A stretch of DNA of 64,000 nt from Mesostigma viride (GCA_009746045.1 RPFO01000253.1:2372888-2436887), one strand, 5' to 3'; shown: positions 29,901-40,667, counted from the stretch's first letter. Made by a program: numbers and translations. Notes: a model not told the origin generated them from the sequence alone.

Positions 29901-30723
29901 ATGCTCCGTGCCCTCTTGGCTCTGATTTTTTTTCAAATGATTGTTTAAAGATCGATCCCTGCCGGGTCCCTGCTAGCTTTGAACAATGGCCCATGTTTTT
30001 TGTTTCCTGTCTTGTCATCCCTCTATGTCGGACATTCTGCGCGCCCCTCCCACCCACCCCCACCCTGTTTCCCCCCCCCCCCCCCCCACCCCGTTTCCCC
30101 CCCCCCCGGCCCCCCACCCACCCCACCATTAAACAAACAAACAATAATGTAATCACCGCCGTCGCCAGGTGTACAAGACCAACCTAAAGAAGTACAAGAC
30201 GTACACAGGCACAACGGGCATGCCCCACCAGAGCGCGCGCACATTGACCGGAGTGGTCTTCCACGAGCTGGGTGACTTTTTGGACAATGGGCAGATCCAG
30301 TTCGACGTGGCCACCGACCTGCTGGTGAAGCTGCGGCTCCTGCGCGACTTGGTCATCAAGACGCCGCAGGTCGCCTTTGCCGACCTGAATGTGTACCTCA
30401 TCTACGGTGTCGACGTGCGGACCAAGAAGATGGAGGTCCGTGTGGTCATTGATGGGTTTGACAATGTGCTGGAGACGGCCGCGGGTCACCCCCTGCACCC
30501 GCCGCTGTACTACGAGGGCACCCACCCCCCGGCCTACTTTACCGGTATTCATGAGAAGCCGTTTGTGGCCCACGTGGACGCGGTCCCCAAGAGCGTCGCG
30601 TGTGGTCTGCAGGAGCTCATCCTGCACATGGAGGTGTTGCTGAAGGATGGGAAGCTGCCCGAGGAGTGCCTGGCCACGCGATGCAGCGGGTGCCAGCAGG
30701 GCAAGGCCAGCAAGCACGGCTAG
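23400..30723 (+). CDS. Secreted protein with beta/gamma-crystallin-type domain and unknown C-terminal domain (6 exons)
   Basis: Six exons (23400-23936, 24146-24190, 26419-26620, 27101-27284, 29224-29473, 30169-30723) join at GT-AG sites in phase to give 590 residues ending at TAG 30721. The N-terminus has a signal peptide (IIALVCLCILAMSSGVCS), then a Lys/Pro-rich linker with PPPP runs. A first Greek-key-like motif, VTLYARPNFQGPAVSL, lies at about 155-170. A second, ILYEDLNFEG-DKIVVGKGGIDNL, is assembled across exons 2 and 3 and matches the Y/F-E-D-x-N-F-x-G signature of beta/gamma-crystallins, which often bind calcium. Exons 4-6 encode about 330 residues with several cysteines (TNCARCG, TRCSGCQ) that I do not recognise. 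ATG 23415 is an alternative in-frame start. Secretion or lumenal location is inferred. Confidence 0.78.
24146..24190 (+). CDS. Crystallin-domain gene exon 2 (45 nt)
   Basis: EGSSAILYEDLNFEG between acceptor GTTAAG and donor GGG|GTACGT, phase 0 at both ends. An acceptor 3 nt downstream would drop one Glu. It carries the diagnostic YEDLNFEG motif, which is what supports so short an exon. Confidence 0.65.
25812..25993. repeat. 14-bp minisatellite GCCTGCGCCACTGT (about 13 copies)
   Basis: Head-to-tail copies in intron 2 of the crystallin-domain gene. Because 14 is not a multiple of three, all frames stay open, giving spurious LCLRHCACATVP-type ORFs. Confidence 0.95.
26419..26620 (+). CDS. Crystallin-domain gene exon 3
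   Basis: Acceptor CCCTCCAG, donor GCAG|GTGAGG, phase 1 out. It completes the Greek key (DKIVVGKGGIDNLKKKDYKD) and continues with a Cys/His-rich stretch (GCPNAHHVKTCHAEAHK). Confidence 0.8.
27101..27284 (+). CDS. Crystallin-domain gene exon 4
   Basis: Acceptor GTACGCCAG, donor CGG|GTAGGT. It encodes VIPDDPSMGVLSWEEDIKWA ... TCFYKTFVREAQKGCLPSG. Its donor is the first unit of a 34-bp minisatellite filling most of the following intron. Confidence 0.8.
27285..29040. repeat. 34-bp minisatellite, about 51 copies, beginning at a 5' splice site
   Basis: The unit contains GGTGGAGCTACGAGGGAGA and then TGGTAAGCTAGGGT. It fills most of intron 4 of the crystallin-domain gene. Variants include GAGTGTAAG, AGGGTAGG, AGGGTCGG and CTATGAGG. 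The first unit overlaps the exon 4 donor (GGGTAGGTGG), and nearly every unit contains GTAAGC, itself donor-like. Confidence 0.97.
29224..29473 (+). CDS. Crystallin-domain gene exon 5
   Basis: Acceptor CCCTCTAG, donor AAG|GTGCGC. It encodes FGALGDILRQFAPEYKGV ... GGEYIFKHNIMYGLDHPSYM ... CARCGLNILSYK. Confidence 0.8.
30169..30723 (+). CDS. Crystallin-domain gene exon 6 (terminal)
   Basis: Acceptor GTCGCCAG, stop TAG at 30721-30723. It encodes 184 residues with alternating hydrophobic strands (VAFADLNVYLIYGVDVRTKK) and a C-terminal CLATRCSGCQQG. Confidence 0.85.
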   Translation: MYKTNLKKYKTYTGTTGMPHQSARTLTGVVFHELGDFLDNGQIQFDVATDLLVKLRLLRDLVIKTPQVAFADLNVYLIYGVDVRTKKMEVRVVIDGFDNVLETAAGHPLHPPLYYEGTHPPAYFTGIHEKPFVAHVDAVPKSVACGLQELILHMEVLLKDGKLPEECLATRCSGCQQGKASKHG

Positions 30724-31850
30724 GCGGGAGGTGCGGCAGTCACGCAAGCCCTTTGTTTTGGCACAGCAGCTTGGGGGTCATCTTGCCCTAGCAAGTCTGT
30801 TATCATAGCGGGGCGGGGGCCCGGGATATCCAGGGGGTGACACATCCCCCCCTCCAACGCGGGTGGGGATTTCCCCCCCCTCTACCTGGTTATGCTTTTT
30901 CCATTTCTTTTGTTAAGATCCGGGTGTCTGTTGGGCACGATGGCGTGCTGACAAGACTTGCTGTGGGTTTGGCGACATTCCGACATGGCGGCGAGGAAGT
31001 TTGCTGCGACCAAGGGAACGGCGGCGTACCCCAAAGCTGGCAGGCCGGCGCACGTTCCACGTTCTCTGTGGGGATGATGCATGAAGCGTGCAGTGTTAGG
31101 CTCGCTGGGTCTGCACAGGGCCTGGGTGGGCACTTCACGCACTGGGTTTTCTTCTGTGATCAGGTGTGACCAGCCTAAGGGGATCAAGGCATGAGGCTCT
31201 TCTTCGGCTCCAACAGGGCCCGCTGGGGCGATGTTGAACATGATGTGGGAAGTCTGGAGAGGCCCTGGATGGATTAGCGGCGATCCTGTGGGCTCCTAAC
31301 TGTTGCGGTTCTATGTCGGTGGTTTAGCGAGTTGGCGGTGATGTATGAGGGCAGGGGCTAGGCATTGCCAGAGGGGGGGGGGAGGGGGGGCGTTCAAGAG
31401 GCGACCAGTGATTGATTTAAACTTTGTTTTATGTAAGCTTTTTTTGTAGTGCGTTGCTGCGCATCTCAGGTGTTAGAGGGAAAGTACTTGTCAGGCCATG
31501 GGAACCTGCATGTGCGTGCAGGAGGTAAGGAAATTTCAAGTGATCAATGACATGGGCATGCCTTTCCGCATTTTGGCGGGTGTGTATTGCCCAAGTGCCC
31601 ATGGCAGTATACCCAGAGCAACATTAATTAGTGGCTATCATGGAGACCTGAGAAAAGTACGCTGTTGAACACTAGCATCACACTATATATTCACTAATAA
31701 CGACGTTGAAAATTGCATGCATGCATGCATGCATGCAGAGATCGTTCTTTTGTGTTTGAAAATTCCTCGCGGTGCTGCACATGTGATCGATGTGCATGTT
31801 TGGTGTGATCTCAGACAACTAACCTAGTCAATCCAAGGCGTTGGATCGCC
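30724..31850. other. No gene recognised
   Basis: 3' flank of the crystallin-domain gene. It contains a GGGGGGGAGGGG run near 31375 and a (GCAT)n tract at 31715-31736. No coding or RNA motif found. Confidence 0.5.
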
Positions 31851-32015
31851 ATTAATTAATTAATTAATTAATTAGACTCGTGCTCCCGTTGGGGAGTCAC
31901 GGAGCATTAACCCCGATGGATGGATGGGTGCAAACAGCCCTACCGGTCTAATCTATCTACATCAGCTACATACTACATCTAGCTAACATCATTCTAACTA
32001 CAACATCTATCTAGC
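31851..32015 (-). mobile_element. LINE 3' UTR with hairpin and (TTAA)n tail
   Basis: Minus-strand 3' end: a TGGATGG-rich stretch, hairpin with complementary CTCCC and GGGAG arms (AAC loop), then (TTAA)n. It is nearly identical to the tails at 46530-46602 and 46868-46990. Confidence 0.6.
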
Positions 32016-32690
32016 TAGACCTCGACATCGATCTAGACCTCGACATCGACCAACGCCTTCAAGCCACCGCCAACGCCCTTGAGAGCTTGCATGACACCGC
32101 CGGCCTCACCGCCCAGGCGGTGAAGGACATCGCCGCCCAGCCGGCGCCTGCTGGCCCGGCCGGCGATGCTCCCTCCACCTGGGCGGCACACCACCTCCAC
32201 CACCTCCACCATCTCGGCACAACTCAAGCAACAAGCCCTCGACCTTCGCGAGGAAGCCGACATCGCCCGGCGCAGCCACAATGTCATCGTCAAGCACTTC
32301 GACCAGCAGGCAGGTGAGACCTCCACGAGCCTTCTTGAGGCATTTAAGCGCGCCATTCTTGCCATGTTACTCACTGGTGAGCTGGACATGTCGGCTGTCC
32401 GCCTCCCCCGCGCGCGGGGGAAGGCTGGCCCGGCACCCGTGCTCCTCAACTTAAAGTACATGGCGGACAAGCTGGCGTTCCTAAAATGCCGCAAGAAGCT
32501 CTCGGAGACTCGCTTCACGCTGGACGACGACTTGACCCTGGCCCAGCAACAGCGGCGACGCGAGCTATGGCCGACCTACCTCCAGCTCCGGCAGCGCGCA
32601 GGGGGGAAGCCGGTATACTGGAGGGTGGCGGTCATCCACGTTGACCACAAGCCCTGGCAGCCCCCTGGACTGCCACCTCAGACTAGGAAT
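32016..32690 (+). pseudogene. LINE ORF1-like protein, frameshifted
   Basis: Two plus frames joined near 32200. The first gives a heptad-like helix (LQATANALESLHDTAGLTAQ), the second QLKQQALDLREEADIARRSH. They are followed by the ORF1 C-terminal pattern LDDDLTLAQQQRRRELWP and VYWR. A coiled coil followed by an LWP/WRG RNA-binding domain is the layout of L1-type ORF1 proteins. It ends at an approximately 80-bp repeat at 32686. Confidence 0.5.
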
Positions 32691-33535
32691 ATATATTTTA
32701 ATTATATAATTACTTACAGCAGAGTGAAATCACTCAAACCAAAGCAAACGCCCAGCTATAAACCTCTATACAGAGCCATGTCAAAGCTCTATACTACGAT
32801 AAGAGCAATGGAAACTCCTAACGGGAGGAACCTAATAACCCTGCTGCACCGCAAAATCAGCCCGCGTACGGCGGAGCATGATGTCAGCCATGGCCCGAGT
32901 CAGCGCCACCGACAAGCGCTGACGCCAATATGACGTCCAGGTCCGCGCCGACCATGAGGCCCGCTGGCCCTCCAGGTCCAGCCGGTCCTCCCGGAGCCGG
33001 CAACACTCCTTGAAGAAGGCGGAGGTCAGGGGCCCCATGGCCCCAAACTCCTCCAGGACAAAGGGCACCACACGATGGTGCCCGACGTCGCCGTAGGCCA
33101 GGAGCTTGGCCCGCTCCGCCCGGTCCGCCGTGTAACCTGCCGTGAGGGAGGCCCCAGCCACGTGGCTAAGAGCCAAGGGCCGCGCCACCGAAACGTCAAT
33201 AAGCAGATGCCGGCCACCCCCCTCAAAGTCCAGCACCACGATGTCAGGCCGGTGGTTGGGGGAATAGAAGGCAGCGCCATCCGCATCCTCGGACCGGATG
33301 TTCGCGTGGGGGAAAACCGACCGAATCATGGCGAGCACCACCGCCAGGAGGACAGTGTGCAAATACAAATACCAATTCTGATTCTGTTGGCCCCCCATGC
33401 AGGAAAGGTAGTGAGTCCCCGTGGGATCCAGCGGCTAGGAATATATATTAAAAATATAATTACTTACAGCAGAGTGAAATCACTCAAACCAAAGCAAACG
33501 CCCAGCTATAAACCTAGGAATATATATACCAGTAG
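32686..33535. repeat. About 80-bp direct repeats bracketing a 750-bp segment
   Basis: The same sequence, starting TAGGAATATATAT and running through TTACTTACAGCAGAGTGAAA to CCCAGCTATAAACC, occurs at about 32685-32775 and 33437-33515. They may be LTR-like ends of a small element, or 3' tails of two insertions of one family. No target duplication could be assigned. Confidence 0.7.
32832..33398 (-). pseudogene. Possible PD-(D/E)XK-type endonuclease-like C-terminal fragment of a retroelement
   Basis: Open minus-strand frame with RPDIVVLDFEGGGRHLLIDV, then AERAKLLAYGDV, then VPFVLEEFGAMGPLTSAFF, ending in a Trp/Arg-rich helix. The order P-D, a spaced D, then a Lys-containing helix resembles restriction-endonuclease-like domains found C-terminal to some algal retroelement reverse transcriptases. 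No RT is present here. Assignment is by resemblance. Confidence 0.4.
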
Positions 33536-33540
33536 TGTAG

Positions 33541-33965
33541 ATTAGTAAGGCTTAGCCTAGCATGTGGCCCACGCGCATGTGCGCCCATAATGGCCCCCAT
33601 GGATGTTGCCTTCAGAATTTAGCCACGCCATGCCGATAATGGGACCCCCATGGATGTTGCATTAAGAATTTAGCCATGCTATGCCATGCAGAGAGATGCT
33701 CTCTGTCGAGAAGCCATGCCCTAGCTCTTGTATAGCCATGATGATCTTCTTCGGGCCTCACAGGCATGCTCCCCCCTTACCCGGGCATAGCGTGATAGAC
33801 CATGAGGGTGCAGGTGCCCTGGTGCACCTAGAGCAGGGGTAGCTTACATTCCCACCCTTGCATGAAGTAGCCTAGAATGTATTAAAAGCCATATGCCCCT
33901 TCTCAGGGCTATGTGCTACATCTACTCCCAACGGAGTGATGTTGATAATTAATTAATTAATTAAT
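33541..33965 (+). mobile_element. Element 3' end with hairpin and (TTAA)n tail
   Basis: Non-coding sequence ending in a hairpin ACTCC-CAAC-GGAGT (about 33930-33944) and (TTAA)n at 33949-33965. It is tail to tail with the minus-strand LINE that follows. A reverse-orientation match to part of this (TCCGTTGGGAGT plus TTAATTAA) lies at 34845-34890. Confidence 0.5.
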
Positions 33966-34735
33966 CTATCTAGACAGCCGCTGCCCTAGGGGAGCTGTCT
34001 GGCGTGCCTCCCACGGGATTGCACACGCGGGCGCTTTCCCACTGGGGGGGGCTCGTTGTCCTCTATGACCTGGGCTGACTTGGCCTTGTCCATCATCTTC
34101 TTCCAAATCACGGAAAGGCCTAGGCCCCCCATGTCCTCTACTAGCTGTTCTTTGAAGGTGCGGGTCTTGCGGCGTCTAACATCACTGGGCCCGGCCCCGC
34201 ACGTCAGGAGGTGCCAGCCAGGCTGGGCTGGTCGCAGTCCTGCGGGGGGGCCACGTGAGGTGTCTACTTGGTTGGTGCGAGCTAGGTGCCCTACTAGCTG
34301 CAGGCGTCGCTGCTTAATGGTGCTGGTGATATATGGCATGCCCTGGTACAGGTCCTCATTGCGGACATGAGCAGCATATCCTACTCTGAAAATGGAACGC
34401 AGCATGTTGGTGACCGCGCCGTCCAGCTTGCGGGCCAGGTCGGCGGTGAGGGTCCACGTCTCGGCCCCATACGTGAGAACAGGGAGGACGAGGACCTTGA
34501 ACAGGTCCTGTTTCTCGATCTTGCCCATGCAGGGGCTTGCGCCACAGGGCCCGGTACTGGCGTAAAGCGTGCCAGGCGAGGGAGATGCGATGGTCCACAT
34601 CAGCCTCGCAGCTGGGGAGCAGGCTGCCCAGCAGCTTGACGCGATCCCGATACAGGACTTGAGAGCCGTCGAGGAGATAGAGGGGCGGCGGGGATCGCCA
34701 TGCGTCCAGGAATAGTTGTCTCACTTAAATTTCAA
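33966..34735 (-). pseudogene. LINE family B ORF2 3' part with tail hairpin
   Basis: Minus-strand frame encodes LFKVLVLPVLTYGAETWTLT, RRLQLVGHLARTNQVDT, FKEQLVEDMGGLGLSVIWKK and PPPVGKRPRVQ. These are the post-RT region and C-terminus of a LINE related to family A. The 3' UTR carries a hairpin with arms AGACAGC and GCTGTCT, then ATTAATTAA. It is 5' truncated near 34735, with one frame change near 34550. Confidence 0.75.
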
Positions 34736-35040
34736 TGCACAAGCTAGGCTACACATTTCCATCTCCATTCACATTCATCATCCTGAGCGACTCGTAAACG
34801 CGAACAAGATAACGGCAGGCTTGAGCTATACCATTATTTAATTATTAATTAATAACATAAATCCGTTGGGAGTAAATGCAGTGCTCACATATCCCTGAGA
34901 AGGGGCATATGGATTTTCCCGATTTCTGGCCTGCGCTGGTTGTCTCCTTGATATGGCTTTTAATACATTCTGGGCTACTTCCTGCAACCACCAGGGTAGG
35001 GTGTAAACTACACCTGCTCTAGGTGCACCAAGGGCACCTG
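34736..35040. other. No gene; short LINE-tail-like sequence
   Basis: Contains a TTATTAATTAATAA tract and a reversed hairpin-plus-tail near 34840-34880 resembling that at 33900-33965. Nothing else recognised. Confidence 0.35.
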
Positions 35041-35281
35041 CACCACCATGATCTCTCAGATCGCTCAATTAAGGCCTGGCATGGGGTGGAAGCGAGATTA
35101 GGCAGCGTAGGATAGCATTTGTAGGACACCTTGCTCGCACCAGCCAGGTCGACACCGCCCTTGGTCTGGCCGGCCCCCAGCGGCTTGGCCAGCCAGGGCG
35201 GCACATTCTGACCTGGCCTGGCCCCAAGGGCATTCCCAAAAGGGTAGGGAAACCTGTCACGAACTACACCCAGATGATGAC
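35041..35281 (+). pseudogene. LINE family C fragment interrupted by the chromovirus
   Basis: Plus-strand sequence encodes RQRRIAFVGHLARTSQVDT, GQPGRHILTWPG and RVGKPVTNY, as in the family C copy at 2540-2830. It stops at the left end of the LTR retrotransposon. Confidence 0.6.
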
Positions 35282-36063
35282 TGTAACAAGCAAAAATGAC
35301 TTTGTTGTTACATCCTTTGTTTTGTGAATGTTTGGCTTTTATTCGAGGACTTTTGGATCAGTATTGAGAAAGTTATGAGGTTTCTAAGACGACGGTACTT
35401 GGAGCTGATACTTTGTCAGCCAACTGATAGGAACCCTCATTGGTCGTGGCCTGATCCACGTAGGGTTGTAGTTTGTTGGCTGATACTACTGATAGGAGCC
35501 CTCATTGGTCGTGGCCTGATCCACGTGGGGTTGTAGTTTGTTAGTTGGTACTATTGAGTCTTAAATGCTCCTTTGGGACTTCAGTGCTCACGACAGATTT
35601 AGGATCTCATGGAAAGATTCTGCCAGGCTGTGTGTGGTGTTGTTCTGTTTTGTGTGACTAGGATGGATACGAAGATCTTGTATAGGATTCCATGGTTCTG
35701 ATTGGTTCTCTTCAGGCTAAGCCGTTGGAGCAAGCTCGACAAGCACGTCGATATCAAGGACGTGGGGTCGCCATTGTTGCTACGTTGGTTTTGATTCACC
35801 ATGGTATAATAAAGCTTGGCTTTGTTGTCCAATCCATAAGAGCCCCTTGGCTATAGACGTCCTTCAGTTCCACAGAGGTCGTCTATACACGAGCTTGTCT
35901 TTGTGTCTACAAGGGGTTGTGATTCCCTAAATCACGTGCTGTGGAATTTCCATCTCAACGTTGCTCGGATACTTGAAGTTCTGCAACTCAGGAAAGCAAC
36001 CCAGGTAAAAGATCTTTCATATTGGACTGTGGATGATGTTGATGATCATTTTTAGTCGTTACA
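35282..36063 (+). repeat. 5' LTR (782 bp)
   Basis: Begins TGTAACAAGC, ends CGTTACA. It contains a 65-bp tandem duplication (from about 35423 and about 35488) with CTCATTGGTCGTGG and GATCCACGT cores, likely U3 regulatory sequence. An AATAAA lies near 35808. Confidence 0.95.
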
Positions 36064-36064
36064 T

Positions 36065-36075
36065 TGGTATCGGAG
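36065..36075 (+). other. Primer binding site, initiator tRNA-Met type
   Basis: TGGTATCGGAG one base after the 5' LTR. It differs at one position from the TGGTATCAGAG complementary to initiator tRNA-Met used by many LTR elements. Confidence 0.75.
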
Positions 36076-36437
36076 GATCTCTACTTTGGTGTTTCTCTTG
36101 AAGTCGCAACCTTCCGGGTAGTACAACGTTGATCAGATGTCTGTCATCCGAGAAGATTCATAGAGTTGCGGAAAACTTACGGTGTTACAGACTGAGACAC
36201 ATCCTGATGTGACTGTCTTGCTCTGTAACACTAGAAGTCAGCCGTAACCGTTGTCTCTACTAGGCAGACGATCGCGACTCCATGTGGAAGTATGAGTAGT
36301 TCGAAGACACAATCACCTTTACCCCCTACTAATCAAGGTTTGGAGATCCGTCATCATCTCTGGAACCCATTGCTAGGGAAGGTGCTGAGACAACTGCTCG
36401 TACTCCACGGCGTCAACTTGATTTCAACCGTACTTCT

Positions 36438-37968
36438 ATGTCTGAAGTGAGGCGGCCCTCGTTGTCCATAGGGCCCAAGTTTTCCGTCATTGCATCTGGT
36501 CTCCAACCAGGCGAACCATCGCTGACAGGCGTGGGTCGAGGAGCGTCACTGTCGCCCAGGATTCCAAGCGCGCGAACGAGTCCTGTGCGGAGTGCATCTT
36601 CTTCATTTCTTTTCCCGCTAAATACCACGCCTGGAAGAGACGGGACCAGACTTGCAGCGGATCGCCTCTCAGCAGCTAAAATCAGATTATTACACGATGA
36701 ACAACACGCAGCGATGTATAGAAAGATGGTGGAGGAGGTGGAACAGGATGTGGGAAGACTTCGTCAGAGAATTGAGGAGGAGGAGGCGGCCATGCGTGAC
36801 ATGGTTGCTGGATTGGGGAGAGAGGCTCCTCGGTTGGGTGACGGAAGGGTTTTACCTAATAGTACCGCAGTTACTACGAGGAATGAGACGCAGGATAGCG
36901 ATAGGCAGGATCCAGCGCAGACGACCTCGGTCACCTTCACCACCCCCGCCAGCGACGTCCCCGTGACCGTCACTATACCACCGCATCAAGGTTCCGCCCC
37001 GCCATTTCCAAAAATCGAATCCGTAGACAAGCTGTCGCTCACCAATCTAACCCACCGCAGTTTCGATCATTTCTCTACTCGATTCCAGGATGTGTTCGCT
37101 ATCCACTTTGCTAACTACGGCAAACGAGCGGAAGAACGACTTTCCCTGGACATCCAGAAGAAGATGGTTCGACAGCGAATGAGCGACAGTGCAGCCGACA
37201 GGTTTGATGAGTTTTTACGATCCTCAGCAGGTAATACTTGCAAGGATTTGCCATCTCTCATGCTTTCATTTCGACGTTTTCTCCTTCCCCAGGACCAGCT
37301 CCGTCTGGACCGGGACGCGTTGGCCAACTGTACTCAGTCCGGCCTGACACTACCACAATACGTAGAGACGTTTACCAACCTGAGGGCCAAAATCCCCCAG
37401 TGCTCTGATTCTGAAGCTCTTCACAGGTTTCTGCATGGGCTTCCCCTCAAGTCAGGGTGGATATTGACAAGCATTTCTCCCCTTTCGACTATGTCGAGTG
37501 GAAGTGGGATACTGTGCTGTCTTATGCCCTCACGCTGTGCCGTGTCCCTGACTTTTCCCTCAAGTGGGAGCCTGCTGCAGGCAACCAGGCGCCTGCTGTT
37601 AAGAAGCCCCTGAACCAGCTGAACGCTGTGATGGAGGAGCTCAGTGCCATGGAGCAGTCCAAAGGAGCCTGTTTCACGTGTGGCCAGCTGGGACACTTTG
37701 CACGGGATTGCCCCAAGCGAGACCAGTTCCCAGCGACACCAAGGGTCCTCAGGGGGTTCTTCCATTCACCAGACCATCCACCTTCCCTCCTGGGGTGAGC
37801 CAGAGCGACCACAGGGCACAGCCTGGGTTTAGACCCAACTTCCAGGCTTCGGGCAAGGGACCCTTCCAGCCCAAGGGATTCAACAGGCAAGACAGGCGTC
37901 GGATGGTCAACGCCCTGTGGCACCTCCTAGCAGAGGAGGAGGAGGGAGAAGGGAGGCAGACGGCATAG
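36438..37968 (+). pseudogene. Retrotransposon gag, frameshifted
   Basis: Starts at ATG 36438 with a Ser/Pro-rich leader and a coiled coil (MYRKMVEEVEQDVGRLRQRI). A capsid-like helical region follows (FDHFSTRFQDVFAIHFANYG ... LTLPQYVETFTNLRAKI). The frame changes near 37455. The next frame carries a CCHC zinc knuckle, CFTCGQLGHFARDC (about 37672-37713), used for RNA packaging. A further frame change near 37700-37790 leads to a Gln/Arg/Glu-rich end at 37966. Capsid assembly is the expected role, but this copy cannot produce a continuous protein as read. Confidence 0.8.
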
Positions 37969-38038
37969 AGGATCAGCAGGTGCAGCCTTCAGTGGGGAGC
38001 TCGTCTTCAGATCATCCTCCTGAGCTGCCAAAAAACTA

Positions 38039-38548
38039 GTGGAGCCCCCAGGACTACGTCCAGCGGTGGAGTTAACTGGTTTGCCTGCTGTGCATGTCCG
38101 TCCTGTGAACAACTTGTCTGCCTCTGATTCCACCACCCCATTGGGCCCTCCTATTCCCAGTCAACTCTTGAAGTTCCAGGCTAGGCTGTTGAACGTGCCA
38201 GTCCCTTTGGCTCAGCCTTTATGTCTCTTCATGATTGACTCAGGTGCAGGAAGTAACTACATTTCCACTTCCTTGGTGCAGGAGCTGCATCTACCAGTGC
38301 TCCCCCACCCTGTGCCTGTTAAGGTCCAATATTCTGATGGTAGGCAGAGTAACTCACCTGGCTACGTGCAACTGCTTTTTCAAGTGTGCTCACGTCAAAC
38401 CTTGTCTGTCACAGCAGATGTCATTCCACTCACTGCTGCTGATGTGATTTGGGGATGCCATGGTTGGAGTCTGCTAATCCTGCCATCTTGTGGTCTGAGA
38501 AGGTGGTGCAGTTTCAGGATGGGTCAGTGTGGGACGCCACCACAGTGA
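38039..38548 (+). pseudogene. Retrotransposon aspartic protease region
   Basis: Pepsin-like half-domain with active-site FMIDSGAGSNYIS (DSG type) and downstream TAADVIWG, typical of retroviral-type proteases that cleave Gag-Pol. The reading frame changes near 38455, and a linker continues to about 38930. Confidence 0.85.
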
Positions 38549-38939
38549 TTAAGGGGGGAGAAAGACCAGTCACAGAGTGCTGTTCTACTAATGAGGCTGT
38601 CAATGATGGGAGAGGGGTTGCAGGTGCCAAGGAGGACGTCAAGGTGCCTTCACTGGAAGAGAAACGTGCTGCCTTACTTAAGCACGTATGGTCTGCCAAT
38701 CACACCTTGTCTTACCTGGCTACTTACCCAGTGGAACACGTCTTTCTCTTACAGTTGGTTCCTAACTCACCCTCTGATGAGACTCATGGCCACACGGTGA
38801 ATGCTGTGAACCCAGTACCAGCTGTCACAGAGGAGGAGCAGAAGCTGCATGATGCCCTTTTGGACAGGTTTGCTGCCATTTTTGAGGACAAAATGCCACA
38901 GTACCCCCTGAAGGGCCAATCACTCATGTCATCAAGCTT

Positions 38940-39569
38940 GTGGATGGTGCCAGGCCTCCCTTTGTTCCCATGTACAGGATGGGGCCAGCTGAGATGGCAG
39001 AGCTGAAGGTGATCTTGACAGGCCTGTTGGAAGCTGGACTCATTCTTCCTGCCAATAGTCCTTTCAGCTCTGGGTGTTTGCTTGTCCCCAAGCATGATGG
39101 TGGATGGCGGTTGTGCATTGATCTGAGAGGCCTGAACAAGGTCACAGTGAAGTCCAAGTATCCCTTGCCACGGATTGATGAGCTGCTAGAGAGGACAGCT
39201 GGATCATCTTACTTCACCAAGTTTGACCTTAGACACGCGTTCTGGCAGATCAGGATAGCTACTGAGGACATTCCAAAAACTGCATTCTCCACACCCTGGG
39301 GTCAGTTCCAGTGGACTGTGATGCCCATGGGGGCCTCCAACAGCCCAGCTACTATGCAGATGTTTGTGAATGCTATCTTTGGCCATCTGACAGGGAACTC
39401 TCTGCCTCAGATCTCCCCTGATCTCAGGAATCCCAGGTTCAAAGACATTGCCCACCTGTGTGACCCTGCAAGACCCGTGTTCAGGACCTGCGTGGTGGCC
39501 TACATGGACGACATCCTGGTGCACTCAAAGACGTTCAAGGAGCATCTGGAGAACGTGGAGGAGGTCTGA
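38940..39569 (+). pseudogene. Retrotransposon reverse transcriptase domain
   Basis: Motifs in order: LVPKHDGGWRLCIDLRGLN, YFTKFDLRHAFWQIRI, FQWTVMPMGASNSPATMQ and VVAYMDDILVHS with the YMDD active site. All three catalytic aspartates are present. The frame is lost near 39565 and resumes at 39590. Confidence 0.92.
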
Positions 39570-39589
39570 AGGTCATCCAGCACTACCAC

Positions 39590-40579
39590 TTGTCTGTCAA
39601 GAGGTCTAAGGTGGAGTGGGGGCATGAAGTGGGGTTCCTAGGGTACAAGTTGAGTTCCTTGGGTATGACACCTGACAATGCTAAGATTGCTGCCATCCTT
39701 GAGTGGCCTGTGTTGCAGTCTGCACATGATGTCAAGTCCTTCCTGGGCATGGTGGGGTGGTACAGGCGTTTTATCCCTGACATGGCTGCCATCTCCACCC
39801 CCTTGCTTGAGTTAATCAAGAAGGATGTTCAGTTTGAGTGGACAGATAGGTGTCAGCAGGCCTTTGACCTGTTGAAGCAGAAGCTCACATCCACCCCTGT
39901 GCTAGTGGGTCCCAACCCAGATCTACCTTATCAGGTTAGGTCAGATGCCTCTCAAGGCGCCATAGGTGCTGTGCTGATGCAAGACCATGGCTATGGACCA
40001 CAGCCAGTGGAGTACATGTCTAAAACCATGAGCTCAGCTGAACGTAACTACCCTGTACACGAGCAGGAGTTGCTGGGTTTAGTGGTAGCATGTCACAAGT
40101 GGGAGCATCTGTTGAAGGGAGCTCAGTTTTCTGTGGCTAGCAGTGCTACAGATGGGCTAGGGCAAGAGTCTATCACCCTGATGACTGACCACAGGCCCTT
40201 GGTGCACGTGCTAGAACAGAGTAGGATGAGTAAGAGGATGGCTGGGTGGATGGAGTACCTAGGGGGATTCTATCCTTTCTCTGTGCAGTATGTCCCAGGA
40301 TCACAGAATGTGGTGCCAGACGCCCTCTCTAGAAGAAGGGATCTGATGGGAGCATTTCACGAGGATCTGGATATTTGTGCTGCCATGGTTTCTGTAGTAG
40401 AGTGTGGTGCTGTCACCAGGGCACAGGCAGCTAACCAGCAAACCTCCAAGCTGAGCCCACACCCTGTAGAGGCTAGCTTTAGTCACGAGATGCTCATTGA
40501 CCAGGGCTTGTCCCAGGGTCGACAGGCGTCCAGGGTGGGGGTCAGTCACTGCAGAGCAGTCTTAGGGAGGTTCTGCTAG
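39590..40579 (+). pseudogene. RT thumb and RNase H domain
   Basis: FLGYKLSSLGM and FLGMVGWYRRFIPDMA form the RT connection. RNase H follows with SDASQGAIGAVLMQ, NYPVHEQELLGLV and LMTDHRPLVHVLEQ, then PDALSRR. The catalytic D, E and D positions are visible. The domain degrades RNA in the RNA-DNA hybrid. Confidence 0.9.
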
Positions 40580-40667
40580 CAGCCAGCCCACTCTCACTAC
40601 ACAACCAAGCACAGAGAATCCTAGGAGGGGGAAGGGACGGCCCAGGAAGTGGATACTGGAGCCAGGG

